From assembly GCF_027580225.2 (NCBI RefSeq), contig NC_073342.2, positions 14,620,001 through 14,684,000 on the forward strand: a DNA stretch of 64,000 nt, read 5' to 3'. Shown here piece after piece: positions 26,001 through 32,693 of this stretch. The translations under genes were made by a program, and so were the position numbers. The stretch comes from Misgurnus anguillicaudatus. Its lineage: Eukaryota; Chordata; Actinopteri; Cypriniformes; Cobitidae. Each line of letters begins with the position of its first letter. Position 1 is the stretch's first letter. Under the pieces are notes generated by a model, which did not search any database, had not been told where the DNA came from, and saw only the letters and a program-made list of their open reading frames with translations.

Positions 26001-29000
26001 CCCAGAAGTCCTTGCGAAAGAGCAATCAGATCAATCAGACGACGGATAGGAGGAGTTCACACTTATGGGCAACTTCTCTTCCTCTTTCCAGCGTGACACT
26101 CGAGGCTGTCCCAAAATACGACTCCGGTGTGCCCTCGTGGACCCGCGTGAAGGGTCTCTACGGTCTGCACTACATGATGTCATCAAAGTGTGGACTCTGA
26201 GGAAGTCCATAAGTGTGCCATTTGGGACAGGGCTTTATTACATTCTCATGTAGGTGCATGTGTGAAGTACATGTACAACGTATGCAGGGTTTCAAAAATC
26301 CAGCGGTGCACATACAGTATGCGCGCACTCTTCTGATGACGAAAATTGCGTCATGTGCACTATACTTATAGACACGTAACTTCAGGGTGTGATATGTAAT
26401 GTACACTGTTAGAAAATTCATCAAAAAAGGGTACCTAGGTGTCACGGGGGCAGTACCCTTTTAAAAAAGTACAACTTCGCACCTAAAGAGTTCATATTAG
26501 TGCCTCAATATCGGTACCAAAAGTATACATATATGTACCTAAATGGAACATATTCAAGAATATAGCCCCAGTGACAGCTAGGGACCATTTTTGTGACTTT
26601 TTTCTGAAGGTATAATTTAATTTTGACATCACACGAGTCATTACTACAGTACAACACACCCCTGACGGCACTGTTCCTATACACAAGACAGGTTCCGGAA
26701 CTGATCCTGGCAATGTTACTAGGTCCCCACCCTGGGATCGATCCAATGATCAATTTCATAACGGCAATGATATTACACAGCGTCTGAAAATGTCCCCTTG
26801 GTAACTTTCAATAGCAGGGGACTATTTTCAGGCACTGCGTAATATCATTGCGCCTCCTGCAGTCAGGTTACGGCAGTAAAGTCCTTGATTATTACGCCAG
26901 AAGGAGAGTATAGTTCCTAGCCATATCTGACTAGAAAATCGCAATTTTTTATTTTCTGTCGGTCTTTGTACACAATGTAACTACAGAAGAGTCAAGTTTT
27001 AAATAGGAAAAATATCGAAACTCTTTGGTTATTTTTGAGCGCGATGCTAATGCTAATGCTAATCAGATTCAATGGATTATGCTAAACTATGCTAAAAGTG
27101 CTACCACCAGACCCGGAGATCGGCTGAATGGATTCCAATTAAATGTTTAACTCTAGAGGAGCTGGTAAATGAGCATATTTTCAAAAAAGTGGAGTGTACC
27201 TAGTCTGGCTGCATGTTGTCTGTAATAGGAATTATAAAGTAGATTTATCAAAAAGACCTCTGGAATTGAGGCCTAACTCAGGCAATTGACAGCAAAAATA
27301 TTTCAAGGTCACTTTTTCAGACTCCAAATTAAATAGCTGTATTAATCAAAAGGTTGTTTAGAAATACTCCGTCATCAGAATTAGTTTTTAATTTGTGTTT
27401 TGTCGCCTGATGTAATTGAAATAACCTCAGTCATTATTTCAGTAAAGACAGTGACAAACTGCAGTACAGTTTTCTGTCCCAAATCTCTAATATACCCAGT
27501 ATATTGTCTGTCAGTGAGTGATTTATAAATCATCTCATTTCTGCATTGACTCTTTTAGTTTTTCATCTCCGGATTTAGTTTGACTTTAGTCAGTTTTAGC
27601 TTAGGGAATCACAAGTCAGTTTTCCCTGACTGCTTCCCTAAGCAAATGTAAATGAATGTAACGCATCTCAGTTATGGAGTGTGCCATTAGCTAATTTGAG
27701 AACAGTCCTAATTGATGATATTCCTGAGTACCAGCTGGCTAATATTGACTGGATGCCAATACTCAAGACTGTCTTAATTCACAAAATAACCAGAATTAAT
27801 TAGACTGAAACTTTTCATCAATGTGCATGTGAAACAGCATCCAAGTATGGCATTTAATTCAGACGATTTTGCCAGGTAGCTTTTTTGTAATGAAAAAGAG
27901 TAAATTGTAAAAGTCCAGACAGTATCAAAGGATTACTTTCAGTGGCGGTCGGTGAATACTTTTTCGAGGGCGCACGATGAAAGCTCACACAACATGTATG
28001 TAGCCCATCATGTGTGTGGTTCGTCATTTCAAAATATGTGTTCTGTGCGTCGAGTGATCCTGTGTGCATCACGTGTCTTGTCAAAATAAGTGCTTGCTGC
28101 AGACGCACGTTAAGGGTTTATGATAAAAGAGAGGCTGGCGTTTGGCAGATACTCACATAATCTCATGCGTAATCAGAGTTTACTGTTAAGTGAGTGTCTA
28201 GCATGTATTTTGTGAATGTAAGCGTCTCTTTTATCATAAACGGTTTTGACGCGTGTGCAGCAGGCACTTATTTTGACGAAACATGTGATGCACATGGTTC
28301 ACATGACGCAACAAACACATATTTTGAAAACGCAAGCAACACACATGACACTCCGAACACATTTTTTGAATTTGCGCCCCTCGGAAGAGCACCCACGAGC
28401 CGCCACTGATTCTTTTTTGCCATTAACATTAGCGTACTCTGTCTTCATTTCATTTCCAATAGTTGATGCAGAGATTATAATGATTTTTGCTACTGTAAAT
28501 AATGTTGCTGTAGTTTTGCATCTGTTTGCCAGTAACTAACAGTAACTTGCAAATTTTTGTTATTTATTGGCAAAAGTTTGTTTAAAGTTAAATCAACATT
28601 AAACATTAAAGGAATAGTCTACTCATTTTCAATATTAAAATATGTTATTACCTTAACTAAGAATTGTTAAGAATCGGCAAAACAGCTCCCAGTAATATTG
28701 TAATTTCTAAAGAAATTTTTAAGTGTATGTTTTTATTTTTATTATTATTAATAGTGGTTATGTTTTGAAATTAAACAAACACATACGAACAAACAAACCT
28801 TTTTTTACGATTTTTTTTACTTTCGCACCAGTGACGTAAAAATTAGGGGTGTGGTTTCGAGTGTTATTCTTACTATTTTGTGTGGTTGTACTGTTTAGTA
28901 TAAATCAAATTCATACGAACCCATTACACCGTGAAATAGTTATGTTTTCACGTTAGGTTAAACACACTTAAACTGCTTAGATAATTGTATGTAGTAAACA

Positions 29001-30137
29001 ATAGTAAGCGAAAAATCACGTTATTGAACGAAAAATTCACGACTTCACTACATTGCATATTAAATCATATCAGTTTAGTCTACGAAGTGTAAATTATGAT
29101 ATCAGTTTCAAATAACTATGAACTAAATTGAATAAATCAATATAAATACTGCAGACATGTCAAGGGCAATGGCGGCTCGTGAATGCTCTTCCGAGGGGCG
29201 CAATTTCAAAATACGTGTTCGGAGCGTCATGCTCGTGTTTTCAAAACATGTGTTCGTTGCGTCATGCGAACCACGCGCATCACGCGTCCCGTCAAAACAA
29301 GCGCCTGCTGCACACGCGCCAAAACCGTCTATGCCAAAAGAGACGCCTACATTCACAAAATACTCGCAAGACACACCCTTAATAGTAAACTCTGATTACG
29401 CATGAGATTATGCGAGTATCTGGCAAACGCGAGCGTATCTTTTATCATAAACCCTTTAGACGCGTCTGCAGCAGGCACTTATTTTGACAAGACACGTGAT
29501 GCACACAGCCCCACTAGACGCGCAGAACACACATTTTTAAATTTACGAACAACACACATGACGGGGCTACACACACATTGCGACGAACTTCGCATTGTGC
29601 GCCCTTGAAAAAAGAAGTCACCGGCCGCCACTGGTCAAGAATATAATAGCATGCCATAGCAAACATCGCCAGTCACTTACCCAGCATTCCCTTCTCAGAG
29701 TGTGACAAACACATGTCTTTCTCCGCACTGGGCAACACCAACGCCACTACAAAGCACTCGACGCTGTCTGCCATTAAAGCCAGACCCAGCACCACAAACA
29801 GGGTCCACTGGAACTTTCCATGTCCACAGTCCTCCATGATGTCCTCATATTGTTCCGCCAGCTCCTCTTGTTCTGAAATGGCGTCTGCCGTTGTTCTGGC
29901 TTTCGCTCTTGCGGCCCTCCGCGCAGCTCTGGCCTCATCTGGGTGAGGGATGCCCTGGTACTCCCCTTCATACATTTGATCGTCTTCATCGTGCCCTTCA
30001 GTGACATCGCTGGCCGCGTCTTCCTCCTGGGGAGGGTAGTCCGTCTGGTAACCGTAGCCGTCCTGTCCCTGTCCGTAAGTCCCGTAGCTGTCGCTGTCTC
30101 CTTGGTGGTAGATGTTGTTGTGGTAGGGGTCAGCCAT
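8939..30137 (-). CDS. sv2b: sv2b-like synaptic vesicle glycoprotein 2, 12 coding exons
   Basis: Join (minus strand): 30137-29681, 20437-20257, 17918-17767, 17653-17520, 16095-16006, 13875-13762, 13655-13567, 13480-13316, 13237-13104, 13029-12829, 12694-12535, 9122-8939. This gives 2061 nt and 686 residues with all phases consistent. SV2 proteins are 12-TM MFS-like glycoproteins of synaptic and secretory vesicles that modulate calcium-triggered exocytosis and synaptotagmin trafficking. Seen here: acidic N-terminus (37-68), TM1 about 112-134, MFS motif A-like GGLADKVGRR (168-177), PESPR (300-304), luminal loop about 409-538 with pentapeptide-like repeats and sequons N444, N494 and N519, a second-half MDKIGR motif (563-568), and LPETR (677-681). 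The short N-terminus and many positions (EGEYQGIPHPDE, ELYPASKRATAFG) fit SV2B better than SV2A or SV2C. The assignment to B rests on remembered family sequences. Teleosts can carry two sv2b ohnologues and I cannot say which this is. Confidence 0.95.
10376..10621. mobile_element. MITE with AAAGGCGGAGTCCA terminal repeats
   Basis: The left end TTTAAAGGCGGAGTCCACG and right end TTGGACTCCGCCTTTAAC are inverted. TTAA is present at both junctions. The interior carries ACACGCCCCTACCCCAATAG on the opposite strand. A truncated second copy lies at 54432-54546. Confidence 0.85.
11128..11337. repeat. (TTAAT)n and (TTTTA)n pentanucleotide repeats
   Basis: About 60 bp of TTAAT/TTTAA repeats are followed by about 110 bp of TTTTA repeats, with a TTTATTCATTCATTCATTC lead-in. 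Confidence 0.95.
11467..11942. mobile_element. intact MITE, CTCTTTCCCCGCC family
   Basis: Ends are TTAACTCTTTCCCCGCCAG and CAATGGCGGGGAAAGAGTTAA, a clean inverted pair with TTAA at both borders. It is the uninterrupted reference for the disrupted copy at 4213-5220; a reverse copy is at 52096-52568. Confidence 0.88.
12138..12427. mobile_element. MITE with TATAGACGGTTTCA ends
   Basis: Ends are TATAGACGGTTTCATCGG and GCTGAAACCGTCTATAC, in inverted orientation. The interior includes CTTGTCGAAAATAACAAATG and CTTGTTATATAAATAAACTA. Other copies: 46795-47078 (complete, diverged) and 58752-59120 (partial). It ends 107 bp from the exon 11 donor. Confidence 0.85.
12535..12694 (-). CDS. sv2b: sv2b coding exon 11 (TM9-TM10; WNGIQV variant)
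   Basis: Residues 573 (shared) to 626 (shared). The acceptor TTTTCTTTGCAG ends at 12695 and the donor is GTATTG at 12534. It encodes GGSMLISAGCTFFLF, WQCLFCGVSVAAWNGIQVIT and VELYPASK. The usual SV2 motif in TM10 is WNALDV. Here residues 612-614 are G-I-Q, so the family aspartate (SV2A Asp670 by my alignment) is Gln614, codon CAG at 12572-12570. Confidence 0.95.
12829..13029 (-). CDS. sv2b: sv2b coding exon 10 (end of luminal loop, TM8)
   Basis: Residues 506 (shared) to 573 (shared). The acceptor CATTTCCACAG ends at 13030 and the donor is GTGAGC at 12828. It encodes DLYKEKFVDCTFENVTFE with the third sequon, N519-V-T. KGCHLDYDEENDVLIYLVSF and LPGNIISALFMDKIGRIKII follow, covering TM8 and the C-terminal-half MFS loop motif. 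Confidence 0.95.
13104..13237 (-). CDS. sv2b: sv2b coding exon 9 (luminal pentapeptide-like repeats)
   Basis: Residues 461 (shared) to 506 (shared). The acceptor ACTTTCTTGCAG ends at 13238 and the donor is GTAAGA at 13103. The peptide shows the F-x-x-C/S-x pentapeptide periodicity of the SV2 luminal domain (VKFEDSLFVDCFFENI, TFFENCTLIRTTFYDT). It includes the second sequon, N494-C-T. Confidence 0.95.
13316..13480 (-). CDS. sv2b: sv2b coding exon 8 (end of TM7, start of luminal loop)
   Basis: Residues 406 (shared) to 461 (shared). The acceptor TTTATTTCAG ends at 13481 and the donor is GTGCGT at 13315. It encodes YYGLSVWFPDMIKYL followed by the luminal segment. This contains the first glycosylation sequon, N444-F-S, which corresponds to the first of three conserved SV2 luminal sites. 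Confidence 0.95.
13567..13655 (-). CDS. sv2b: sv2b coding exon 7 (TM7)
   Basis: Residues 377-405 plus two bases of codon 406. The acceptor TTTGTGTGCAG ends at 13656 and the donor is GTAAAA at 13566. It encodes VIRNVLSLFGRDLRLATLLM, then AVIWFTMAF, the start of TM7. It joins exon 8 to give AFSYYGLSVWFPDM, an SV2 hallmark. Confidence 0.94.
13762..13875 (-). CDS. sv2b: sv2b coding exon 6 (central cytosolic loop, part 2)
   Basis: A 38-codon phase-0 exon (residues 339-376). The acceptor ACTGATCCAG ends at 13876 and the donor is GTAAAC at 13761. It encodes VTHIKTPKTQEDEFIEIQTA, then TGTAFQRWFVRTLTLTKL. The IKTPK and DEFIEIQ segments match SV2B. The second half is less conserved, as in other SV2 proteins. 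Confidence 0.93.
13936..15826. mobile_element. composite element bounded by CACTCTCAGAAAAA inverted ends
   Basis: The left end CACTCTCAGAAAAAA and right end TTTTTTCTGAGAGTG are inverted. Both are followed inward by GTACC-rich sequence (ATGTACCATATTAGTAC; GGTACCATCCCAG), like the elements at 26405 and 30520. The 1.9-kb interior contains later insertions, including the hairpin at 14196-14481 and a GTCCATCTTTTTTTACAGTC fragment near 14778. No clear target duplication was found. Confidence 0.65.
14196..14481. mobile_element. hairpin MITE with CGACGCGAAGC apex
   Basis: The arms AATAATGCACACC (about 14250) and GGTGTGCATTATT (about 14281) flank GGCACGACGCGAAGC at 14266-14280. An outer arm pair is AATAATTGACGACAGGCCAT and CCGGAGTCAATTATT. 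The far right, GCATTCAACAGACCCGTGGT, matches the reverse complement of 32694-32860 and 53044-53270. Confidence 0.75.
16006..16095 (-). CDS. sv2b: sv2b coding exon 5 (central cytosolic loop, part 1)
   Basis: A 30-codon phase-0 exon (residues 309-338). The acceptor CTCTTCCAG ends at 16096 and the donor is GTAAGT at 16005. It reads HAKHDEAWMILKQVHDTNW, then RAKGEPERVFT. This aligns without gaps to the SV2 loop between TM6 and TM7 (mammalian KHDEAWMILKQVHDTNMRAKG). No long ORF marks it; it was found by exon-by-exon homology and splice sites. Confidence 0.94.
16198..16719. mobile_element. hAT-like non-autonomous element with exact 8-bp target duplication
   Basis: The left terminus is CAGTGTTGGGGAAAGTTAC and the right terminus is GTTACCCCCAACACTG. 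TGTGCACG directly flanks both ends (16190-16197 and 16720-16727), an 8-bp duplication diagnostic of hAT-type insertion. The interior is rich in GTTACTTTT/AAAAGTAA. Relatives are at 42169-42558 and 43290-44075. Confidence 0.92.
16998..17277. mobile_element. 5'-truncated MITE, TTAAAGGGGACATG family
   Basis: It contains TTTTTCCATGTTCAAGTG, AACCATTCTCTGCAAGC and CTGTGATGTCAGAAAGGGA, and ends GAAATGTCCCCTTTAAG. Longer copies: 22650-23350, 42060-42774 and 49072-49418. Confidence 0.8.
17520..17653 (-). CDS. sv2b: sv2b coding exon 4 (TM6, PESPR motif)
   Basis: Residues 264 (shared) to 308. The acceptor TATTTTAG ends at 17654 and the donor is GTATGT at 17519. It encodes GWGFSMGTEFQFHSWRVFVL, TM6, and MPESPRFLLE (299-308), the MFS sugar-transporter-like signature at the end of the N-terminal bundle. 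It is separated from exon 3 by a short 113-bp intron. Confidence 0.95.
17767..17918 (-). CDS. sv2b: sv2b coding exon 3 (TM4-TM5)
   Basis: Residues 213 (shared) to 264 (shared). The acceptor TTTTTTTAAG ends at 17919 and the donor is GTATAT at 17766. Translation begins GIGGSVPIVYSYFSEFL, continues with the strongly conserved KRGEHLSWL, and ends TAWGIIPRYG. All are close to the mammalian SV2 sequence at this point. Confidence 0.95.
18609..18952. mobile_element. MITE of the GTTCACCCAAAAATGA family
   Basis: It begins AAGTGATGGTTCACCCAAAAA, has internal near-palindromic TTTGATAAATGATGGTTAGC and GCTTACCATCATTTATCAAA arms, and ends in TGACAGAATTTTCATTTTTA. The expected right end is cut where the next element begins. 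Confidence 0.85.
18953..19332. mobile_element. MITE with TTAAAGGTGCAGTGTG ends
   Basis: The left end TTAAAGGTGCAGTGTGTAAT and right end TTACACACTGCACCTTTAA are a near-perfect inverted pair. It sits exactly on the right border of the preceding MITE. Fragments of the family are at 50139-50200 and 61705-61870. Confidence 0.88.
19999..20087. repeat. (CT)n dinucleotide microsatellite
   Basis: About 44 uninterrupted CT units inside sv2b intron 2, 170 bp downstream of the exon 2 donor in the transcript sense, where it reads as (GA)n. Confidence 0.98.
20257..20437 (-). CDS. sv2b: sv2b coding exon 2 (TM2-TM3, MFS motif A)
   Basis: Residues 153 (shared) to 213 (shared). The acceptor is CTCCTTCAG, ending at 20438, and the donor is GTGAGC at 20256-20251. 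It encodes GLIVFLGMMLGAFIWGG, then LADKVGRRK, the cytosolic TM2-TM3 loop motif conserved in MFS proteins, then TM3 and a run ending in RLFSGIG. It is separated from exon 1 by a 9.2-kb intron. Confidence 0.95.
20655..21135. mobile_element. 480-bp foldback element
   Basis: The outer arms CAGTCTCACCCGACGACACT and GGGGTGAGACTG, and the inner arms TTGACCATTCGTCAATATGT and ATATTGACGAATGGTCAAGT, are inverted. The arms are about 200 bp each, nearly perfect, and include CCTCCGCGTCACATATTGAC. The centre has short direct repeats (AGGTGACAACTGTTT twice; TAATTTCGCGTACACTGTT twice). Confidence 0.9.
22650..23350. mobile_element. MITE of the TTAAAGGGGACATG family, with internal insertion
   Basis: It begins TTTTAAAGGGGACATGAATA and carries CCATGTTTAAGTGCTATAAT, GGTAAACCATTCTCTGCAAG and TACCGCCCCTTAATCT. 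The family sequence resumes near 23240 with CTGCACTATCCAACGACGGC and ends around TACAAAGTGGCAATTTTAAC. The AT-rich 22865-23235 is foreign to the other copies. Confidence 0.75.
24442..24694. mobile_element. short MITE with 28-bp inverted ends
   Basis: TGAAGAGTTTCGTTGCAAAA at the left is mirrored by TTTTGCAACGAAACTCTTCA at the right (24442-24469 and 24667-24694). The 200-bp interior has no coding content. Confidence 0.8.
25541..25884. mobile_element. palindromic element built of CACGAAAT/ATTTCGTG steps
   Basis: The left arm starts CAGTCTCACGAAATTTCGTT and the right arm ends CACGAAATTTCGTGAGACTG. Repeated TCACG/CGTGA motifs are spaced along both arms, and the centre holds GGTTTAGGGTTAGC. It is the same structural class as 4628-5147 and 63448-63690. 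Confidence 0.88.
25885..26404. other. repeat-derived sequence without clear ends
   Basis: Unusually GC-rich for this intron (CGAGGCTGTCCCAAAATACG, CATTTGGGACAGGGC). These two blocks are inverted relative to each other, suggesting another MITE at about 26100-26232. A 116-codon open frame here has no recognisable domain. Confidence 0.4.
26405..26610. mobile_element. GTACC-rich MITE fragment
   Basis: It starts ACTGTTAGAAAATTCATC, contains AAAGGGTACCTAGGTG, TAAAGAGTTCATATTAGTGC and ATATATGTACC, and ends near CTTTTTTCTGAAGG. It is related to 30520-30665 and to the ends of 13936-15826. Confidence 0.65.
26770..27205. mobile_element. MITE related to the AAAGGGACATTGCAC element at 51048
   Basis: It shares AATAGCAGGGGACTATTTTC, GGAGAGTATAGTTCCTAGCC and CCCGGAGATCGGCTGAATGG with 51048-52097 in inverted orientation. 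It ends TTTTCAAAAAAGTGGAGTGT. It contains (ATGCTA)n-like GATGCTAATGCTAATGCTAA. Confidence 0.75.
27940..28408. mobile_element. hAT-like MITE with CAGTGGCGG ends, copy 1
   Basis: The left end is CAGTGGCGGTCGGTGAAT and the right end is CACGAGCCGCCACTG. The flanks ATTACTTT and ATTCTTTT are an imperfect 8-bp duplication. The internal GGTTTATGATAAAAGAGACG-type core is shared by the copies at 29167, 31674, 45402, 45589 and 53404. Confidence 0.85.
28609..28672. mobile_element. solo terminal fragment of the AAAGGAATAGTCTACTC foldback
   Basis: 64 bp matches the left end of the foldback at 43379-44026 almost perfectly (TTAAAGGAATAGTCTACTCA, then ACTAAGAATTGTT). It then diverges, so only the terminus is present. 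Confidence 0.8.
29167..29633. mobile_element. hAT-like MITE with CAGTGGCGG ends, copy 2
   Basis: The left end is CAATGGCGGCTCGTGAAT and the right end is CACCGGCCGCCACTG. The flanks GTCAAGGG and GTCAAGAA match at 6 of 8 positions. It lies only 47 bp from the exon 1 donor of sv2b (29680). Confidence 0.85.
29681..30137 (-). CDS. sv2b: sv2b coding exon 1 (start codon, cytosolic N-terminus, TM1)
   Basis: Encodes residues 1-152 plus the first base of codon 153. The ATG at 30137-30135 sits in a strong Kozak context (A at -3, G at +4). An in-frame ATG 24 nt upstream would add MGLSDVAT but has a weaker context and no SV2 resemblance, so I chose the inner start. Residues 37-68 are the acidic SV2 signature (SDVTEGHDEDD...EGEYQGIPHPDE). 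Thr46 aligns with SV2A Thr84, in the phosphorylated Ser/Thr cluster that controls synaptotagmin-1 binding in mammals. An Arg/Ala-rich stretch (69-81) follows. TM1 is about 112-134 and contains MADSVECF, where mammals have MADGVEVF. The donor after GGAATGCTGG is GTAAGT (29680-29675). Confidence 0.96.
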
Positions 30138-30366
30138 GGTTGCAACGTCGCTCAAACCCACACAGCACTGTCAGATGCACAAACACAGGATGCTATATGG
30201 GCATAATCCTTAGTTGGGTGCTCTTATGATTTGTTTGCACTTCAGGTAAAGCTTAAAAAATCTTGAGAGGTCCTTGAGGCTTCAGTTAGATGAATCTCTT
30301 GAGTTTGGATGATCACTTCTAACTACCTGTGATTTTGGAGATGTCATGGGGCCACATGCTGAACCT
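30138..30366 (-). other. sv2b: probable sv2b 5' UTR or upstream leader exon(s)
   Basis: Immediately upstream of the ATG there is an AG acceptor (30169-30168, context GCATCTGACAG) that would leave a 30-nt leader on coding exon 1. Further up, a possible small exon is flanked by TTTCATCTCCAG and GTAGTT (about 30324-30366). Alternatively the second acceptor starts one longer leader that runs to the ATG. The sequence cannot decide between these, and no core promoter was recognised. Confidence 0.35.
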
Positions 30367-31380
30367 GGAGATGAAAATCAACAGATCAGTTAAATCTTAT
30401 ATTGGATAAATGCTTTACAATTACATATATCATGCTCCACCAGTTGAGTTATGAGAACATTATCCATAAATAAGAAAATAACAAATGGTCAAAAAATGGT
30501 CCCAAGCTGTACTATTTAAAACGGTCCTTATACTGTAACATTTGTTATCAATATGTACCTTTGATGTACTAATATGAACTCTTTAGGTGCAATGAAATGT
30601 GTACTTTTTGATAGGGTACCGCGGCCAATCCAATGTCAGTTAGGGACCATTATTTTCTGATAGTGCACACATATAAAGACACCTATGGGTGCAGGTGAGT
30701 GAAACTAAACCCAGATTCATCCCAAGCAATGGCATAGAAACACCTACAAGCACTCAACCCAAAAAACACGCCGACCTCCCACTGTTTAATTGCTGTTAGC
30801 ATTAGCGGCGTTTATTTCTATTTAAGCATGTCACAGCATGCTGCATTAACACTTTTTTGTTTTGTACTAGAATTCAATCTGGGCGCTTTTACACTTTTTA
30901 ACAGGCTTTGTCCAAATCTGCCTTGGAGCTTTTCGTATCTTCACAGCTTACAACTCGGGGCTGTTACGAGACTCGGAGGTCTTCGCTAATGCCGCAAATG
31001 AGATTGGTCTCACTCGACATACGCCAACTGCGTTACCTCCCTCAAGCGTGGATTCTTTACAGCTCTCATTCCCTTTAACTCATATATTCACATCGCCAGA
31101 GAGCAGACAGACATGCTCTGCATGATAATGTAAATGAGTACTTCATATAATAACATCTATTCAGTCTAGTACTACATAAGGTTTGAGGTCTCATTACTCT
31201 TTTTGTGAGGTCTGTTTTGTGTGTGGGTTAATCAACGGCCCCCTAATTTAAATAGCTTTGGTGAGATCAATAAAGCACAAGTGGGATCGTCCCTTTATGA
31301 ATAATAGTTCATTTAAATAATTGCATAATGAATGAGGAAGTCCACTTCTGATTAATTGGTTTCTCTAGGCATTCTACAAT
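30367..31380. other. upstream flank with one MITE fragment
   Basis: 30520-30665 is a GTACC-family fragment (TACCTTTGATGTACTAATAT, AGGGTACCGCGG, ending TTTTCTGATAGTGCAC). The remaining sequence is unassigned. No TATA box or CpG-rich promoter could be assigned to sv2b. Confidence 0.5.
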
Positions 31381-31382
31381 CA

Positions 31383-31546
31383 TACAATTACATTCATGCA
31401 TTTGGCAGACACTTTTATCCAAAGTGACCTACAGTGCATTACTAGAAATACATTTTTTAACAGTATGTGTGTTCCCTGGGTTCGAACCCATGACCTTTTC
31501 AGCTGCTAACAACACAATGCTCTACCACTGAGCTATACAGGAAACA
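31383..31546 (-). mobile_element. tRNA-derived SINE
   Basis: On the minus strand the head reads TATAGCTCAGTGGTAGAGCA (A box) and GGGTTCGAACCC (B box, 31478-31489). The tail CACTTTGGATAAAAGTGTCT follows, with a TGCATGAATGTAATTG 3' end. The tRNA-like head plus conserved tail marks a SINE, not a tRNA gene. Degraded relatives are at 2700-2915, 15896-15975, 59811-59920 and 63190-63290. Confidence 0.88.
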
Positions 31547-31673
31547 GCTATACATACTAAAAATGAGTAGTTGACTTTACATTTAAAAAAATTCAGGAAA
31601 CCCGTTGCGTGAAAAAAATTAAGTAAGCAATTTCCATACTGTTACATATCCTCTGGTAAAGATATGCAACAAC

Positions 31674-32105
31674 CAGGATGCGCTAATTCATAATAAGTGT
31701 TCGGATTGTCACGTGTGTGGTTCCCTTTTCCAAAAGTGTCATGCGTGTGGAGAGATCCTGTGTGCATCACGTGTTTTGTCAAAAAATAAGTGCCTGCTGG
31801 AGACACGTCAAAACCGTTTATGATAAAGGAGACGCTCACGTTCCCTAAATACACGCAAGACACTCCCTTAAAAGTAAACTCTGATTACGCATGAGATTAT
31901 GCGAGTATCTGGCACACGTGAGCGTCTCCTTTCAAGTTCAAGGCAGCGGGCACTTGTTTTGGCATGGCACGTGGTGCGCGCACGGTCTCTCAGAGCTCAG
32001 GACACATGTTTTGAAATGAGGAACCACACACATGACAAGCTACATACATGTTGTGACGAAATTCGCATCATGTGCTTCAAAAAAAGAAGTCACCAGCCGC
32101 CACTG
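31674..32105. mobile_element. hAT-like MITE, copy 3, exact 8-bp target duplication
   Basis: GCAACAAC flanks both sides exactly (31666-31673 and 32106-32113). The right end CCAGCCGCCACTG is intact, while the left end is eroded to CAGGATGCGC. The shared GTTTATGATAAAGGAGACGC core is present. Confidence 0.9.
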
Positions 32106-32693
32106 GCAACAACATACGTCAAAACAACCTTACGTACATGTTAACGATATGCAAAAGGTACAAACCCCAGAGTAAATAATGATGCAAGTTATCGTCTCCA
32201 ACTTAAATCTCTTTTCTTGGACTACAACAAACACATGGATTGTAGGCAACAGTTTACTTCCTGGGATTGGTGATGTAGTAAAAACCGACATTATCATAAT
32301 TCCCCCCGTTTTGGACTCAGCCTGTAAGTTAACTCCTGTTAGCATTGCATTGTGACCGAATCTTTCAAACATGGTAAGGAGCATCAGAGGTATTCAGGCC
32401 AATCACAACGTACAGGTTAGCTGTCCAATCAGGGTCATGGCGCTTTTCAAATCGAATTGTTTTTTGGAGTCAACTAATATTTTAAGTTAAATGAACTCAA
32501 CATTTTAAAGCAACCAGGTTAACCAAAAATTTTTTTACAGTGGAGGCAAGAAACTATGGAAAGAGCAAGGAAATGAAATATGACATCATAAAGTTGAATA
32601 AAAACTAAATTTGTCTATTTTAAATGTTTTTGTTAAAAAAAATATTGTGCCCCAAAATGTTTAAGTTACCCAAGATATCATTAAAATATTATA
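32106..32693. other. unassigned sequence
   Basis: No exon or clear transposon ends. CAACATTTTAAAGCAACCAG near 32500 is probably a repeat fragment. Confidence 0.4.

Larger units (their letters stand above)
20438..29680 (-). other. sv2b: sv2b intron 1 (9.2 kb)
   Basis: GT at 29680-29679 and AG at 20439-20438. It carries at least eight recognisable mobile elements, listed separately. 21150-22640, 23370-24440, 24700-25530 and 27210-27930 are AT-rich and unassigned. No intervening coding exon is needed, because exon 1 and exon 2 join directly onto the SV2 alignment. Confidence 0.9.

Noticed and set aside
25850..26200. 116-codon plus-strand frame
   Set aside because: No recognisable domain or splice context; it begins in the palindromic element and runs through repeat-like DNA.
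30138..30161. Upstream in-frame ATG as the sv2b start
   Set aside because: It would add MGLSDVAT, which has no SV2 counterpart, and its context is weaker than the ATG at 30137.
31519..31546. tRNA gene (A and B boxes present)
   Set aside because: No foldable full tRNA. The sequence continues into a SINE tail shared with other copies, so it is a SINE head.
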